DNA of 28,684 nucleotides, from the NCBI GenBank assembly GCA_900554415.1, contig USGU01000023.1:1-28684 (forward strand), read 5' to 3'. This stretch comes from an uncultured Lachnospiraceae bacterium (GTDB taxonomy: Bacteria; Bacillota; Clostridia; Lachnospirales; Lachnospiraceae). A program made the position numbers and the translations under genes. This document shows positions 13,376 through 20,802 of the stretch, one piece after another (positions within the stretch are counted from its first letter, which is position 1; every line of letters begins with the position of its first letter). The notes under the pieces were generated by a model. That model saw only the letters and a program-made list of their open reading frames with translations. It was not told the DNA's origin and ran no database searches.

Positions 13376-14089
13376 ATGGAAATGTTGTCAATCGAAAAAG
13401 AATTGCAGTCAAACTCTTACCCTGGAAGAGGAATCATCATTGGTAAATCAGAGGATGGGACAAAAGCTGTTGCGGCATACTTCATTATGGGAAGAAGCGA
13501 AAACAGCCGGAATCGTGTATTCGTAGAAGATGGCGAAGGAATTCGTACACAGGCATTTGATGAGTCGAAACTCACAGACCCAAGTCTGATTATTTATGCG
13601 CCAGTCAGAACACTTGGCAATAAACTGATTGTGACAAATGGGGACCAGACAGATACCATTTACGAAGGAATGGACCATCAGATGACATTTGAACAGTCAC
13701 TGAGAAGCCGTGAATTTGAACCGGATGGACCAAACTACACTCCTCGTATTTCCGGAATCCTGCATACAGAAAATGGAAAATACAATTACGCAATGTCTAT
13801 TCTGAAAAGCAATAACGGCAATCCGGAGGCGTGCAACCGCTATACATTTGCCTATGAAAATCCGGTCGCAGGAGAAGGACATTTTATCCATACTTATAAG
13901 TGCGATGGCAATCCCCTTCCAAGCTTTGAAGGAGAACCAAAGTTAGTTGCCATTCCAAACGATATAGAAGCATTTACCGAGACACTTTGGAACAGTTTAA
14001 ATGAAGATAACAAGGTTTCTTTGTTCGTAAGATATATCGATATTGCGACAGGCAAGTACGAGACAAAGATTGTGAATAAGAACAAATAA
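13376..14089 (+). CDS. PurO-like IMP cyclohydrolase
   Basis: The protein (237 residues) belongs to the IMP cyclohydrolase (PurO-like) family first described in archaea. That family closes the purine ring of FAICAR to give IMP, the last step of de novo purine synthesis. Family-like segments are the N-terminal SNSYPGRGIIIGKSEDG (residues 12-28), AAYFIMGRSENSRNRVF (33-49), PSLIIYAPVR (about 68-77) and the central GPNYTPRISG (about 118-127). The fold is unrelated to the N-terminal cyclohydrolase domain of PurH. The next gene, 41 bases downstream, supplies the AICAR formyltransferase, so the two genes together replace bifunctional PurH. ATG 13376 follows AAAAAGGAGAATCGGA. Confidence 0.85.
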   Translation: MEMLSIEKELQSNSYPGRGIIIGKSEDGTKAVAAYFIMGRSENSRNRVFVEDGEGIRTQAFDESKLTDPSLIIYAPVRTLGNKLIVTNGDQTDTIYEGMDHQMTFEQSLRSREFEPDGPNYTPRISGILHTENGKYNYAMSILKSNNGNPEACNRYTFAYENPVAGEGHFIHTYKCDGNPLPSFEGEPKLVAIPNDIEAFTETLWNSLNEDNKVSLFVRYIDIATGKYETKIVNKNK

Positions 14090-14130
14090 GTAATTCAATC
14101 AAAGGAAATAAATAAGGAGAAGATACGGAC

Positions 14131-15309
14131 ATGAACGAATTAGAATTAAAGTACGGATGTAACCCAAATCAGAAACCATCACGCATTTATATGAAGAATG
14201 GAAGTGATCTTCCAATCAAAGTACTTTCTGGACGTCCGGGCTATATTAACTTTTTGGATGCATTTAATGGTTGGCAGCTTGTGTCAGAGCTTAAGAAAGC
14301 GACAGGGCTTCCTGCAGCTACATCATTCAAGCATGTATCACCAGCAGGAGCAGCCGTAGGACTTCCACTCAGCGAAACCCTTGCAAAGATTTACTGGGTA
14401 GATGATCTGGGAGAACTTTCTCCGCTTGCGAGTGCTTATGCGAGAGCCAGAGGCGCAGACAGAATGTCTTCTTTCGGAGATTTTATTTCTCTTTCTGATG
14501 TGTGTGATGTAGATACAGCAAGACTGATTAAGAGAGAAGTGTCAGATGGTGTGATCGCACCTGGATATGAACCAGAGGCTCTTGAAATCTTAAAACAGAA
14601 GAAAAATGGAAACTACAATGTAATTCAGATTGACCCGGATTATGTTCCAGAACCAATCGAGCATAAGGATGTGTTTGGAATTACATTTGAACAGGGAAGA
14701 AATGAATTAAAGATTACGGAAGATTTCTTCTCAAATGTGGTTACAGATAATAAAGTCATCACAGACGCAGCAAAGATTGACCTTGCAATTGCCATGATTA
14801 CTTTGAAATATACACAGTCTAATTCTGTATGCTATGTCAAGGATGGACAGGCAATTGGAATCGGTGCAGGGCAGCAGTCACGTATTCATTGTACCCGTCT
14901 TGCAGGTCAGAAGGCTGACAACTGGTGGCTGAGACAGAGCCCACAGGTTATGAACCTGAAATTCAAAGACCATATCAAACGTGCAGACAGAGATAATGCC
15001 ATTGATGTTTACATGGGAGAGGAATACATGGATGTGCTTGCAGATGGAGTCTGGGAAAATACATTTGCAGAAAAGCCGGAAGTATTTACAAGAGAAGAAA
15101 AACGTGCATGGCTGGATAAGCTGACCGACGTAGCGCTTGGTTCTGACGCCTTCTTCCCATTTGGAGATAATATTGAACGTGCACATAAGAGCGGTGTAAA
15201 ATATATTGCACAGCCGGGTGGTTCAGTGAGAGACGATAATGTGATTGCAACCTGCAATAAATATGACATGGCAATGGCATTTACCGGAATCAGACTGTTC
15301 CACCACTAG
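14131..15309 (+). CDS. AICAR formyltransferase, stand-alone
   Basis: The 392-residue enzyme matches the formyltransferase half of PurH, which transfers a formyl group from 10-formyl-tetrahydrofolate to AICAR to make FAICAR. Seen in the sequence are the N-terminal LKYGCNPNQKPSRIY (residues 5-19), the catalytic-region SFKHVSPAGAAVG (about 65-77) with the Lys-His pair, SNSVCYVKDGQAIGIGAGQQSR (about 231-252, shown for identification in two parts: SNSVCYVKDG then QAIGIGAGQQSR), and PGGSVRDDNVI. The usual N-terminal MGS-like cyclohydrolase domain of PurH is absent and its function is provided by the upstream gene. It is preceded by AAGGAGAAGATACGGAC. It converges with the EamA gene after a 19-base gap that holds no obvious terminator. 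Confidence 0.93.
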   Translation: MNELELKYGCNPNQKPSRIYMKNGSDLPIKVLSGRPGYINFLDAFNGWQLVSELKKATGLPAATSFKHVSPAGAAVGLPLSETLAKIYWVDDLGELSPLASAYARARGADRMSSFGDFISLSDVCDVDTARLIKREVSDGVIAPGYEPEALEILKQKKNGNYNVIQIDPDYVPEPIEHKDVFGITFEQGRNELKITEDFFSNVVTDNKVITDAAKIDLAIAMITLKYTQSNSVCYVKDGQAIGIGAGQQSRIHCTRLAGQKADNWWLRQSPQVMNLKFKDHIKRADRDNAIDVYMGEEYMDVLADGVWENTFAEKPEVFTREEKRAWLDKLTDVALGSDAFFPFGDNIERAHKSGVKYIAQPGGSVRDDNVIATCNKYDMAMAFTGIRLFHH

Positions 15310-15328
15310 AAAATAAATAGTATGTAAA

Positions 15329-16210
15329 TTATTCCTTGCTTTTACCTACGATTACCGTTGCGGATAAGATTGCAATACAGCCGATGATGTTGCGGAGGGT
15401 CAGTGCCTCATGGTAAACGAGCACTCCGACAATCAGGCTGGTAATCGGCTCAAAGGTACTCAGAATGGTAGTGTTTGCAGGACCAATGTATTTTACTCCG
15501 ATTTGAAAGCCGGAAACGCTGATGAAGCATAAGGACAGGGACATGAAAATCATGACAAGCCATGCATTTAAAGTAAGGTGCAGGGCAAGATTTCCGGTGA
15601 GACCTGCCACAAGGAAAATCATAGGTGAGGCAATAAGATGCATATAAAAAATCAATTTAAAAGTATCCATAGCCTGCAGACCGCTTGCGTCTAAGTAAAT
15701 CACGTAGAAGGAATAGGTAATGCCTGAGGAGAATGCCAGAAGCATACCGGGAAAGAGTCCTGCTGCATTTTCACTGCCGTTGTAGAACAGGAGAATTCCT
15801 GCCATACACAGTGCAATGCAGATAAGCTTTTGTAATTGAGGTTTCTGTTTTAAGAACAGGATACAGCCTAAAATGGTAAATGCAGGATAGCAGAAATGGA
15901 TGGTAGTAGCCATTCCTGATGGAATAAAGTTATAGGATGCAAATAACAAAATCGGTGTAATCCCGTAACCAAATACAGTTAAAAAGAAAATTTGCCGTGC
16001 TTCTTTTCCGGAGATTGCAAGGGAAATTTTCTTTTTCTTTAGAAATAAAAATAAAGCAGGCAGAGACAGCAGAAACCGGAGTCCCGTGATGGTTAAGGTA
16101 TTGCTGCCGCCTGTTAAAATGGTTTTAACAAACATGGGCATACAGCCGAAAAGAACGGCAGAAGCAATTGTGGCGATCGCGCCGAAGGTACGTTTATTTA
16201 TCGTATTCAA
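15329..16210 (-). CDS. EamA/DMT family transporter
   Basis: A drug/metabolite transporter of 293 residues with ten hydrophobic segments arranged as two EamA repeats. The first covers about residues 8-138 and ends in a loop with FLKQKPQLQK. The second covers about 150-288 and ends in VYHEALTLRNIIG, the typical EamA end motif. The substrate (metabolite or amino acid export) cannot be predicted. I chose the TTG at 16210: GGAGG lies eight bases upstream and overlaps the only in-frame ATG (16225), which itself has no binding site. The gene diverges from the chorismate mutase gene, with about 98 bases between the start codons. Confidence 0.88.
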   Translation of the reverse strand: MNTINKRTFGAIATIASAVLFGCMPMFVKTILTGGSNTLTITGLRFLLSLPALFLFLKKKKISLAISGKEARQIFFLTVFGYGITPILLFASYNFIPSGMATTIHFCYPAFTILGCILFLKQKPQLQKLICIALCMAGILLFYNGSENAAGLFPGMLLAFSSGITYSFYVIYLDASGLQAMDTFKLIFYMHLIASPMIFLVAGLTGNLALHLTLNAWLVMIFMSLSLCFISVSGFQIGVKYIGPANTTILSTFEPITSLIVGVLVYHEALTLRNIIGCIAILSATVIVGKSKE

Positions 16211-16308
16211 GTGAAATTCCTCCATTTGTATTTTGTCAACAATCCTATTATAATAAATTTACCGGATATGGAAAGAGAAAATTTTATGATTTAGTTGGAG
16301 GCGGAAAA

Positions 16309-16854
16309 GTGACCTTAGCAGAAATAAGAAAAGAGATTGACCGGATAGACCCTCAGATAAAAGAGTTGTTTTTGCAGAGAATGGAGGCTGCAAAGCATGT
16401 AGCAGAAGTAAAATATACTGCTGGAGATGAGATTTACAAGGCAGACCGGGAGGCGGAAATTCTGGCGCGCCTGTCGGAAGATGTTGCACCGGAGCTGAAA
16501 ATAGAGTATACTGCATTTGTGCGAAAGATGATGGAAGTTGCCAGAAAATACGAGTATGGTCTGATTTATGACTGGAATCCGGAAGTGGTTCAGCCTATTT
16601 TGGCAGAGGCAGAAGAAAGCGGTAATGGATATGTGAAAATGGAGCTGACAAGGCCAAATCAATTAAATGGTGCATCAGCAATTCTCACGATGATTGGGGA
16701 TTACGGCTTTCATATGAAAGATTTCAAGGTGCTGGAAGAAAATCAGGAAGAAGCACGTTTCCGGCTTGTTATTCGTGGGGAACTTCAGGATGAAGCAATG
16801 AAGAAACTGCTTTATCAGTTATCAAAAGAATCTAAGAATTTTCATGTGTTATAG
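16309..16854 (+). CDS. Chorismate mutase (AroQ type) with C-terminal extension
   Basis: Residues 1-88 form an all-helical AroQ chorismate mutase, which converts chorismate to prephenate for tyrosine and phenylalanine synthesis. The active-site residues Arg7, Arg24, Lys35, Arg47 and Glu48 match E. coli Arg11, Arg28, Lys39, Arg51 and Glu52 with a constant offset of four. Residues about 107-181 form a second segment with alternating strands and helices (YVKMELTRPNQLNGASAIL, then FRLVIRGEL). It could be an ACT-like regulatory domain, although the usual ACT glycine motif is not obvious. The GTG start at 16309 follows TTGGAGGCGGAAAA; the upstream extension of the frame overlaps the divergent transporter gene. 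mscL follows after 20 bases. Confidence 0.87.
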   Translation: MTLAEIRKEIDRIDPQIKELFLQRMEAAKHVAEVKYTAGDEIYKADREAEILARLSEDVAPELKIEYTAFVRKMMEVARKYEYGLIYDWNPEVVQPILAEAEESGNGYVKMELTRPNQLNGASAILTMIGDYGFHMKDFKVLEENQEEARFRLVIRGELQDEAMKKLLYQLSKESKNFHVL

Positions 16855-16874
16855 TGGAAAGCGAGGAAGTACAA

Positions 16875-17324
16875 ATGGCAGCAAAAAGTTTTATTTCAGA
16901 ATTTAAGACATTTATCAGCCGGGGAAATGTAATGGACCTGGCAGTCGGTGTAATTATAGGTGGCGCATTCCAGACCATTGTATCTTCTTTGGTAAATGAT
17001 ATCGTTATGCCGGTTATCAGTCTGATTACAGGAGGAATTGATTTTTCTGCATGGAAGATTCAGCTTGGCGCGGGTGAAAATGCAGCATCCATCAATTATG
17101 GAAACTTTATTACAGCAGTGATTAATTTCCTGCTGATGGCACTGGTTATTTTCTGCTTTATAAAATTAATGAACCGATTGAATGCGGAGTTTACAAAGAA
17201 ACAGGAAGCAGAACCGGAAGCACCTACTACAAAGGTATGTCCATTCTGCAAATCAGAAGTGAAGATTGACGCAACAAGATGTCCACACTGTACATCTGTA
17301 TTGACTGTAGAAGTGGAAGAATAA
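16875..17324 (+). CDS. mscL: MscL mechanosensitive channel with zinc-ribbon tail
   Basis: This is the large-conductance mechanosensitive channel, a pentamer that opens on hypo-osmotic shock. Residues 1-110 are MscL: the amphipathic N-terminal helix (SFISEFKTFISRGNVMDLAVGV), the pore helix VGVIIGGAFQTIVSSLVNDIVMP (about 24-46, quoted as VGVIIGGAFQ and TIVSSLVNDIVMP) and a second membrane helix (about 78-100). The cytoplasmic end is extended by a linker and a zinc ribbon with CPFC (Cys122/Cys125) and CPHC (Cys136/Cys139), for 149 residues in total. ATG 16875 follows GCGAGGAAGTACAA; a GTG at 16854 is possible but less well placed. A terminator follows at 17337. Confidence 0.94.
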   Translation: MAAKSFISEFKTFISRGNVMDLAVGVIIGGAFQTIVSSLVNDIVMPVISLITGGIDFSAWKIQLGAGENAASINYGNFITAVINFLLMALVIFCFIKLMNRLNAEFTKKQEAEPEAPTTKVCPFCKSEVKIDATRCPHCTSVLTVEVEE

Positions 17325-17336
17325 AAGCAATATAAG

Positions 17337-17365
17337 AAGACCCCGGAGAACATTTGGGGTCTTTT
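17337..17365 (+). terminator. Intrinsic terminator after mscL
   Basis: AAGACCCC (17337-17344) pairs with GGGGTCTT (17356-17363), extended inward by three weaker pairs, and is followed by TTTTG (the T run shares two bases with the stem). Confidence 0.82.
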
Positions 17366-17407
17366 GTGCATAAGAACATGTGCATAGGAATATGCGCATG
17401 GAAACAT
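17366..17407 (+). repeat. Three tandem imperfect 14-bp repeats
   Basis: The units GTGCATAAGAACAT (17366-17379), GTGCATAGGAATAT (17380-17393) and GCGCATGGAAACAT (17394-17407) abut with no gaps. They share a pattern of CAT, a purine-rich core with GAA, and a final AT. They fill the space between the mscL terminator and the ribosome binding site of the next gene. Confidence 0.75.
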
Positions 17408-17424
17408 ATGATAAGGTGGGTATA

Positions 17425-18099
17425 ATGAAAAAAGAAGATGCATATAAGAGAATCGCTCAGGAACTGATAATGAGCACAGGTGCATTTGAATGGGCGGAGA
17501 AAAAGGGAATGGAATTCCAGAAGCTGATGACTTATTATCAATGTGCCCTTATGGAAATAGAAACCAAGTTCCGCGTTCTGGATGAAGAATTTTCACTTCA
17601 GCATGACCGGAATCCGATTAACAGTATTAAATGCAGGTTAAAGAAGATTGCAAGTATCAAGGAAAAGATGGAGCGGAAAGGGCTTCCTATTTCTCTTTCT
17701 GCGATTGAAGAAAATCTGAATGACGTGGCAGGAGTGCGGGTTATCTGTTCATTTCCAGAAGATGTGTATAATCTGGCAGATGCACTTCTCAAACAGGACG
17801 ATATCACATTAATCGAGAAAAAGGATTATATCCAGAATCCGAAAGATAATGGATATCGAAGCCTGCATCTGATTGTTGCGGTTCCTATTTTCCTGCGCAG
17901 TGAGAAGCGGAGCATGAAAGTGGAAATCCAGCTTCGAACCATAGCAATGGATTGCTGGGCTAGTTTGGAACATCAATTACATTACAAGAAAACAAATGAG
18001 TTTACAGGCAGCATGGAGCAGGAATTGATTGAATGCGCGAGATTAAGCGAAGAACTGGATGAAAGAATGGACCGCCTTAGGAGAGAAGCTGGGGTTTAA
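17425..18099 (+). CDS. Small alarmone synthetase (RelA/SpoT synthetase domain)
   Basis: A 224-residue protein with one RelA/SpoT-type synthetase domain and no hydrolase, TGS or ACT domain. It resembles the small alarmone synthetases (RelQ/RelP-like) that make (p)ppGpp from ATP and GTP or GDP. Key segments are the RLKKIASIKEKMERKG region, DVAGVRVICSF (about residues 99-109), KDYIQNPKDNGYRSLHLIV (about 133-151), and VEIQLRTIAMDCWASLEHQL (about 167-186) with the conserved Glu-x-Gln-x-Arg. The C-terminal helix is rich in Glu and Arg. ATG 17425 follows AAGGTGGGTATA. In-frame upstream ATG codons fall in the 14-bp repeats and are unlikely starts. Confidence 0.9.
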   Translation: MKKEDAYKRIAQELIMSTGAFEWAEKKGMEFQKLMTYYQCALMEIETKFRVLDEEFSLQHDRNPINSIKCRLKKIASIKEKMERKGLPISLSAIEENLNDVAGVRVICSFPEDVYNLADALLKQDDITLIEKKDYIQNPKDNGYRSLHLIVAVPIFLRSEKRSMKVEIQLRTIAMDCWASLEHQLHYKKTNEFTGSMEQELIECARLSEELDERMDRLRREAGV

Positions 18100-18109
18100 G
18101 GCACAATGC

Positions 18110-18138
18110 TTGACAAAGCAGAGATGTATTTCTAAAAT
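18110..18138 (+). promoter_or_regulatory. Sigma-A promoter of trpS-glmM
   Basis: TTGACA (18110-18115) and TAAAAT (18133-18138) are 17 bases apart. The leader to trpS is only about 55 bases, too short for a T-box. Confidence 0.82.
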
Positions 18139-18198
18139 AGAATGAAGAGGAAAAAGAGGGCAGAAAACTGGCCTATAAATAATAGAGAGGAACGGATA

Positions 18199-19290
18199 AT
18201 GGAAAAAATTATATTAACAGGTGACCGCCCAACAGGAAGACTGCATGTGGGACATTATGTTGGGTCATTAAAGAGAAGGGTAGAACTGCAGAATTCGGGA
18301 GAATATGACCAGATATTTATCATGATCGCAGATGCACAGGCACTTACGGATAATGCAGATAATCCGGAAAAGGTAAGACAGAATATCATAGAAGTAGCAC
18401 TGGATTATCTGTCCTGCGGACTTGACCCGGAAAAATCAACTATTTTCATTCAGTCACAGATTCCGGAACTTACAGAGTTATCATTTTACTATATGAATCT
18501 GGTAACTGTTTCGCGTCTTCAGAGGAATCCAACAGTGAAGTCAGAGATTCAGATGCGCAATTTTGAAGCGAGCATTCCGGTGGGATTCTTTACCTATCCG
18601 ATTAGTCAGGCTGCTGATATTACTGCATTTAAAGCAACCACAGTACCGGTTGGGGAAGACCAGCTTCCAATGATTGAACAGTGCCGTGAAATCGTGCATA
18701 AGTTTAACAGTACCTATGATGAAGTGCTGGTAATGCCGAAAGCACTGATTCCGGAAAATGAAAGCTGCTGCCGTCTGCCGGGAATCGATGGCAAAGCAAA
18801 GATGAGCAAATCCCTTGGCAACTGTATTTATTTATCAGATACAGAAGAAGAAGTACAGAAAAAGATTATGAGTATGTACACAGACCCGAACCACCTCAAG
18901 GTCTCTGATCCGGGACAGGTAGAAGGAAACTGCGTATTTATTTATCTGGATGCATTTTGCAAGGATGAACATTTTGCAAAATATTTACCGGAATATCAGA
19001 ATTTGGATGAACTGAAAGACCACTATAGACGAGGCGGTCTTGGCGATGTGAAAGTAAAACGTTTCTTAAATGCGGTTATGCAGGAAGAACTTGCACCGAT
19101 TCGTGCCAGAAGAAAAGAATTAGAGAAGAAAATCCCGGATATATATGAGATCCTTCGGACCGGAAGCGAAAAGGCTGAAAAAGTTGCAGCCCAGACTCTG
19201 AAAGAAGTGAAAGATGCAATGAAGATTAATTACTTTGATGATAATGATTTGATTGAAGAACAGGCAAAACGTTTTCAAACAGAAAATTAA
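18199..19290 (+). CDS. trpS: Tryptophan--tRNA ligase
   Basis: This class I aminoacyl-tRNA synthetase charges tRNA-Trp. The HIGH-type signature is HVGH (residues 16-19, within TGRLHVGHYVG) and the KMSKS signature is in GKAKMSKSLGN (about 194-204). The MIADAQALTDNADNPEKVR stretch (about 42-60) is typical of TrpRS. At 363 residues it is slightly longer than the common 330-340; the C terminus is rich in charged helix. ATG 18199 follows AGAGAGGAACGGATA; an in-frame ATG at 18142 would begin almost at the predicted transcription start. Transcription runs on into glmM 18 bases later. Confidence 0.96.
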   Translation: MEKIILTGDRPTGRLHVGHYVGSLKRRVELQNSGEYDQIFIMIADAQALTDNADNPEKVRQNIIEVALDYLSCGLDPEKSTIFIQSQIPELTELSFYYMNLVTVSRLQRNPTVKSEIQMRNFEASIPVGFFTYPISQAADITAFKATTVPVGEDQLPMIEQCREIVHKFNSTYDEVLVMPKALIPENESCCRLPGIDGKAKMSKSLGNCIYLSDTEEEVQKKIMSMYTDPNHLKVSDPGQVEGNCVFIYLDAFCKDEHFAKYLPEYQNLDELKDHYRRGGLGDVKVKRFLNAVMQEELAPIRARRKELEKKIPDIYEILRTGSEKAEKVAAQTLKEVKDAMKINYFDDNDLIEEQAKRFQTEN

Positions 19291-19308
19291 AGAAAAAGGA
19301 GTAAAACA

Positions 19309-20655
19309 ATGGGAAAATATTTTGGAACAGACGGTTTCCGTGGAGAAGCAAATGTAAAGCTGACCGTAGAACATGCATTTAAAGTAGGACGCTATCTTGG
19401 ATGGTATTTCGGACAGGAGCACAAAGCAAGAATTGTAATCGGAAAAGATACCAGAAGAAGCAGCTACATGTTCGAATATGCACTTGCAGCAGGACTTACT
19501 GCATCAGGAGCAGATGCATATCTTCTTCATGTAACTACAACACCGAGTGTTTCCTATGTTACAAGAACAGAGGATTTCGATTGCGGAATCATGATTTCAG
19601 CCAGTCACAATCCATATTACGATAATGGAATCAAACTGATTAACAGCAAAGGACATAAGATAGAAGCAGAAGTAGAAGAAAAGATTGAAGCCTATATTGA
19701 TGGCGAAACAGAAGAACTTCCACTGGCTCAGAGAGAAAATATCGGACGCACTATAGACTATGCAGCAGGAAGAAACCGCTACATAGGACATCTGATTTCA
19801 CTGGCTACCCGTTCCTTTAAGGAAATGAGAGTGGGTCTTGACTGCTCAAACGGAAGTGCATCTTCCATTGCGAAGAGTGTATTTGATGCACTGGGAGCAA
19901 AGACTTATGTGATCAATAACGTGCCAAATGGAACCAACATCAATACAGAATGTGGTTCTACCCATATTCATGTCCTTCAGGAATATGTAAGAGAAAATAA
20001 ACTTGACGTAGGATTTGCCTATGACGGTGACGCAGACAGATGTATTGCTGTTGATGAAAATGGAAATGTAGTAGACGGAGATTTAATTCTCTATGTCTGC
20101 GGAAAATATTTAAAAGAGCGTGGACAGTTAAATGGAGATACTATTGTAACCACCATTATGTCAAACTTAGGACTTTACAAAGCCTGCGATAAAATCGGCA
20201 TGAAATATGAAAAGACCAAAGTCGGAGACAAATATGTATACGAAAATATGGTTCAGAATAATTTCATGTTAGGTGGAGAACAGTCCGGTCACGTAATTTT
20301 TGCAAAACACGCTACTACAGGTGATGGTATCCTGACATCCTTAATGATCATGGAAGTGATTATGGAAACAAAGCAGACCCTTGGAAAGCTTGCAGAAGAA
20401 GTGACGATTTATCCGCAGCTTTTGAAAAATGTGCGTGTGGCAGATAAGAAAACAGCAAGGGAAAATCCGGAAGTTGTGAAAGCTATTGAAGCAGTGACGG
20501 AAGCATTAGGTGAAAATGGACGAATCTTAGTTCGTGAAAGTGGGACGGAACCGGTTATCCGTGTTATGGTGGAAGCGGAGACACAGGAAATCTGCGAAAA
20601 ATATGTTGATGAAGTCATCAATGTAATGAAAGAACAGAATCTGGTAATCAGCTAA
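19309..20655 (+). CDS. glmM: Phosphoglucosamine mutase
   Basis: The product (448 residues) interconverts glucosamine-6-phosphate and glucosamine-1-phosphate for peptidoglycan precursor synthesis. All four domains are recognisable: the start FGTDGFRGEAN (5-15), the phosphoserine loop SASHNP with Ser99, the metal-binding loop D239-G-D241-A-D243-R, the sugar-specificity loop GGEQSGHVIF (about 322-331), and the phosphate-binding RESGTEP (409-415). The Gly-Glu-Gln-Ser-Gly-His motif is GlmM-like. ATG 19309 follows AAAAAGGAGTAAAACA. It is co-transcribed with trpS and ends in a terminator at 20684. Confidence 0.95.
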   Translation: MGKYFGTDGFRGEANVKLTVEHAFKVGRYLGWYFGQEHKARIVIGKDTRRSSYMFEYALAAGLTASGADAYLLHVTTTPSVSYVTRTEDFDCGIMISASHNPYYDNGIKLINSKGHKIEAEVEEKIEAYIDGETEELPLAQRENIGRTIDYAAGRNRYIGHLISLATRSFKEMRVGLDCSNGSASSIAKSVFDALGAKTYVINNVPNGTNINTECGSTHIHVLQEYVRENKLDVGFAYDGDADRCIAVDENGNVVDGDLILYVCGKYLKERGQLNGDTIVTTIMSNLGLYKACDKIGMKYEKTKVGDKYVYENMVQNNFMLGGEQSGHVIFAKHATTGDGILTSLMIMEVIMETKQTLGKLAEEVTIYPQLLKNVRVADKKTARENPEVVKAIEAVTEALGENGRILVRESGTEPVIRVMVEAETQEICEKYVDEVINVMKEQNLVIS

Positions 20656-20683
20656 GTTTTGTAAAATCGAATCATGAAATTTC

Positions 20684-20719
20684 AAAGAGGTTGTTGCAAG
20701 AACGCAGCAATCTCTTTTT
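20684..20719 (+). terminator. Intrinsic terminator of trpS-glmM
   Basis: A 13-14-bp stem (20684-20697 with 20704-20717, two G-U pairs) with the loop AAGAAC ends in a run of T residues to 20719. Confidence 0.92.
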
Positions 20720-20802
20720 ACGTTCCGGGAAATATTTTTCCGTGTTTGTGGAATACTACCAAAGAATAAAATCTTTCATGTAGACTGCAAAGGAGGAAAG
20801 AT

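Noticed and set aside
16168..16308. Upstream extension of the chorismate mutase frame
   Set aside because: It runs over the divergent EamA start and its promoter region. A strong GGAGG and GTG at 16309 give the expected AroQ N terminus with correctly spaced active-site residues.
18100..18198. T-box riboswitch before trpS
   Set aside because: The leader after the TTGACA/TAAAAT promoter is only about 55 bases and has no T-box sequence or antiterminator pair.
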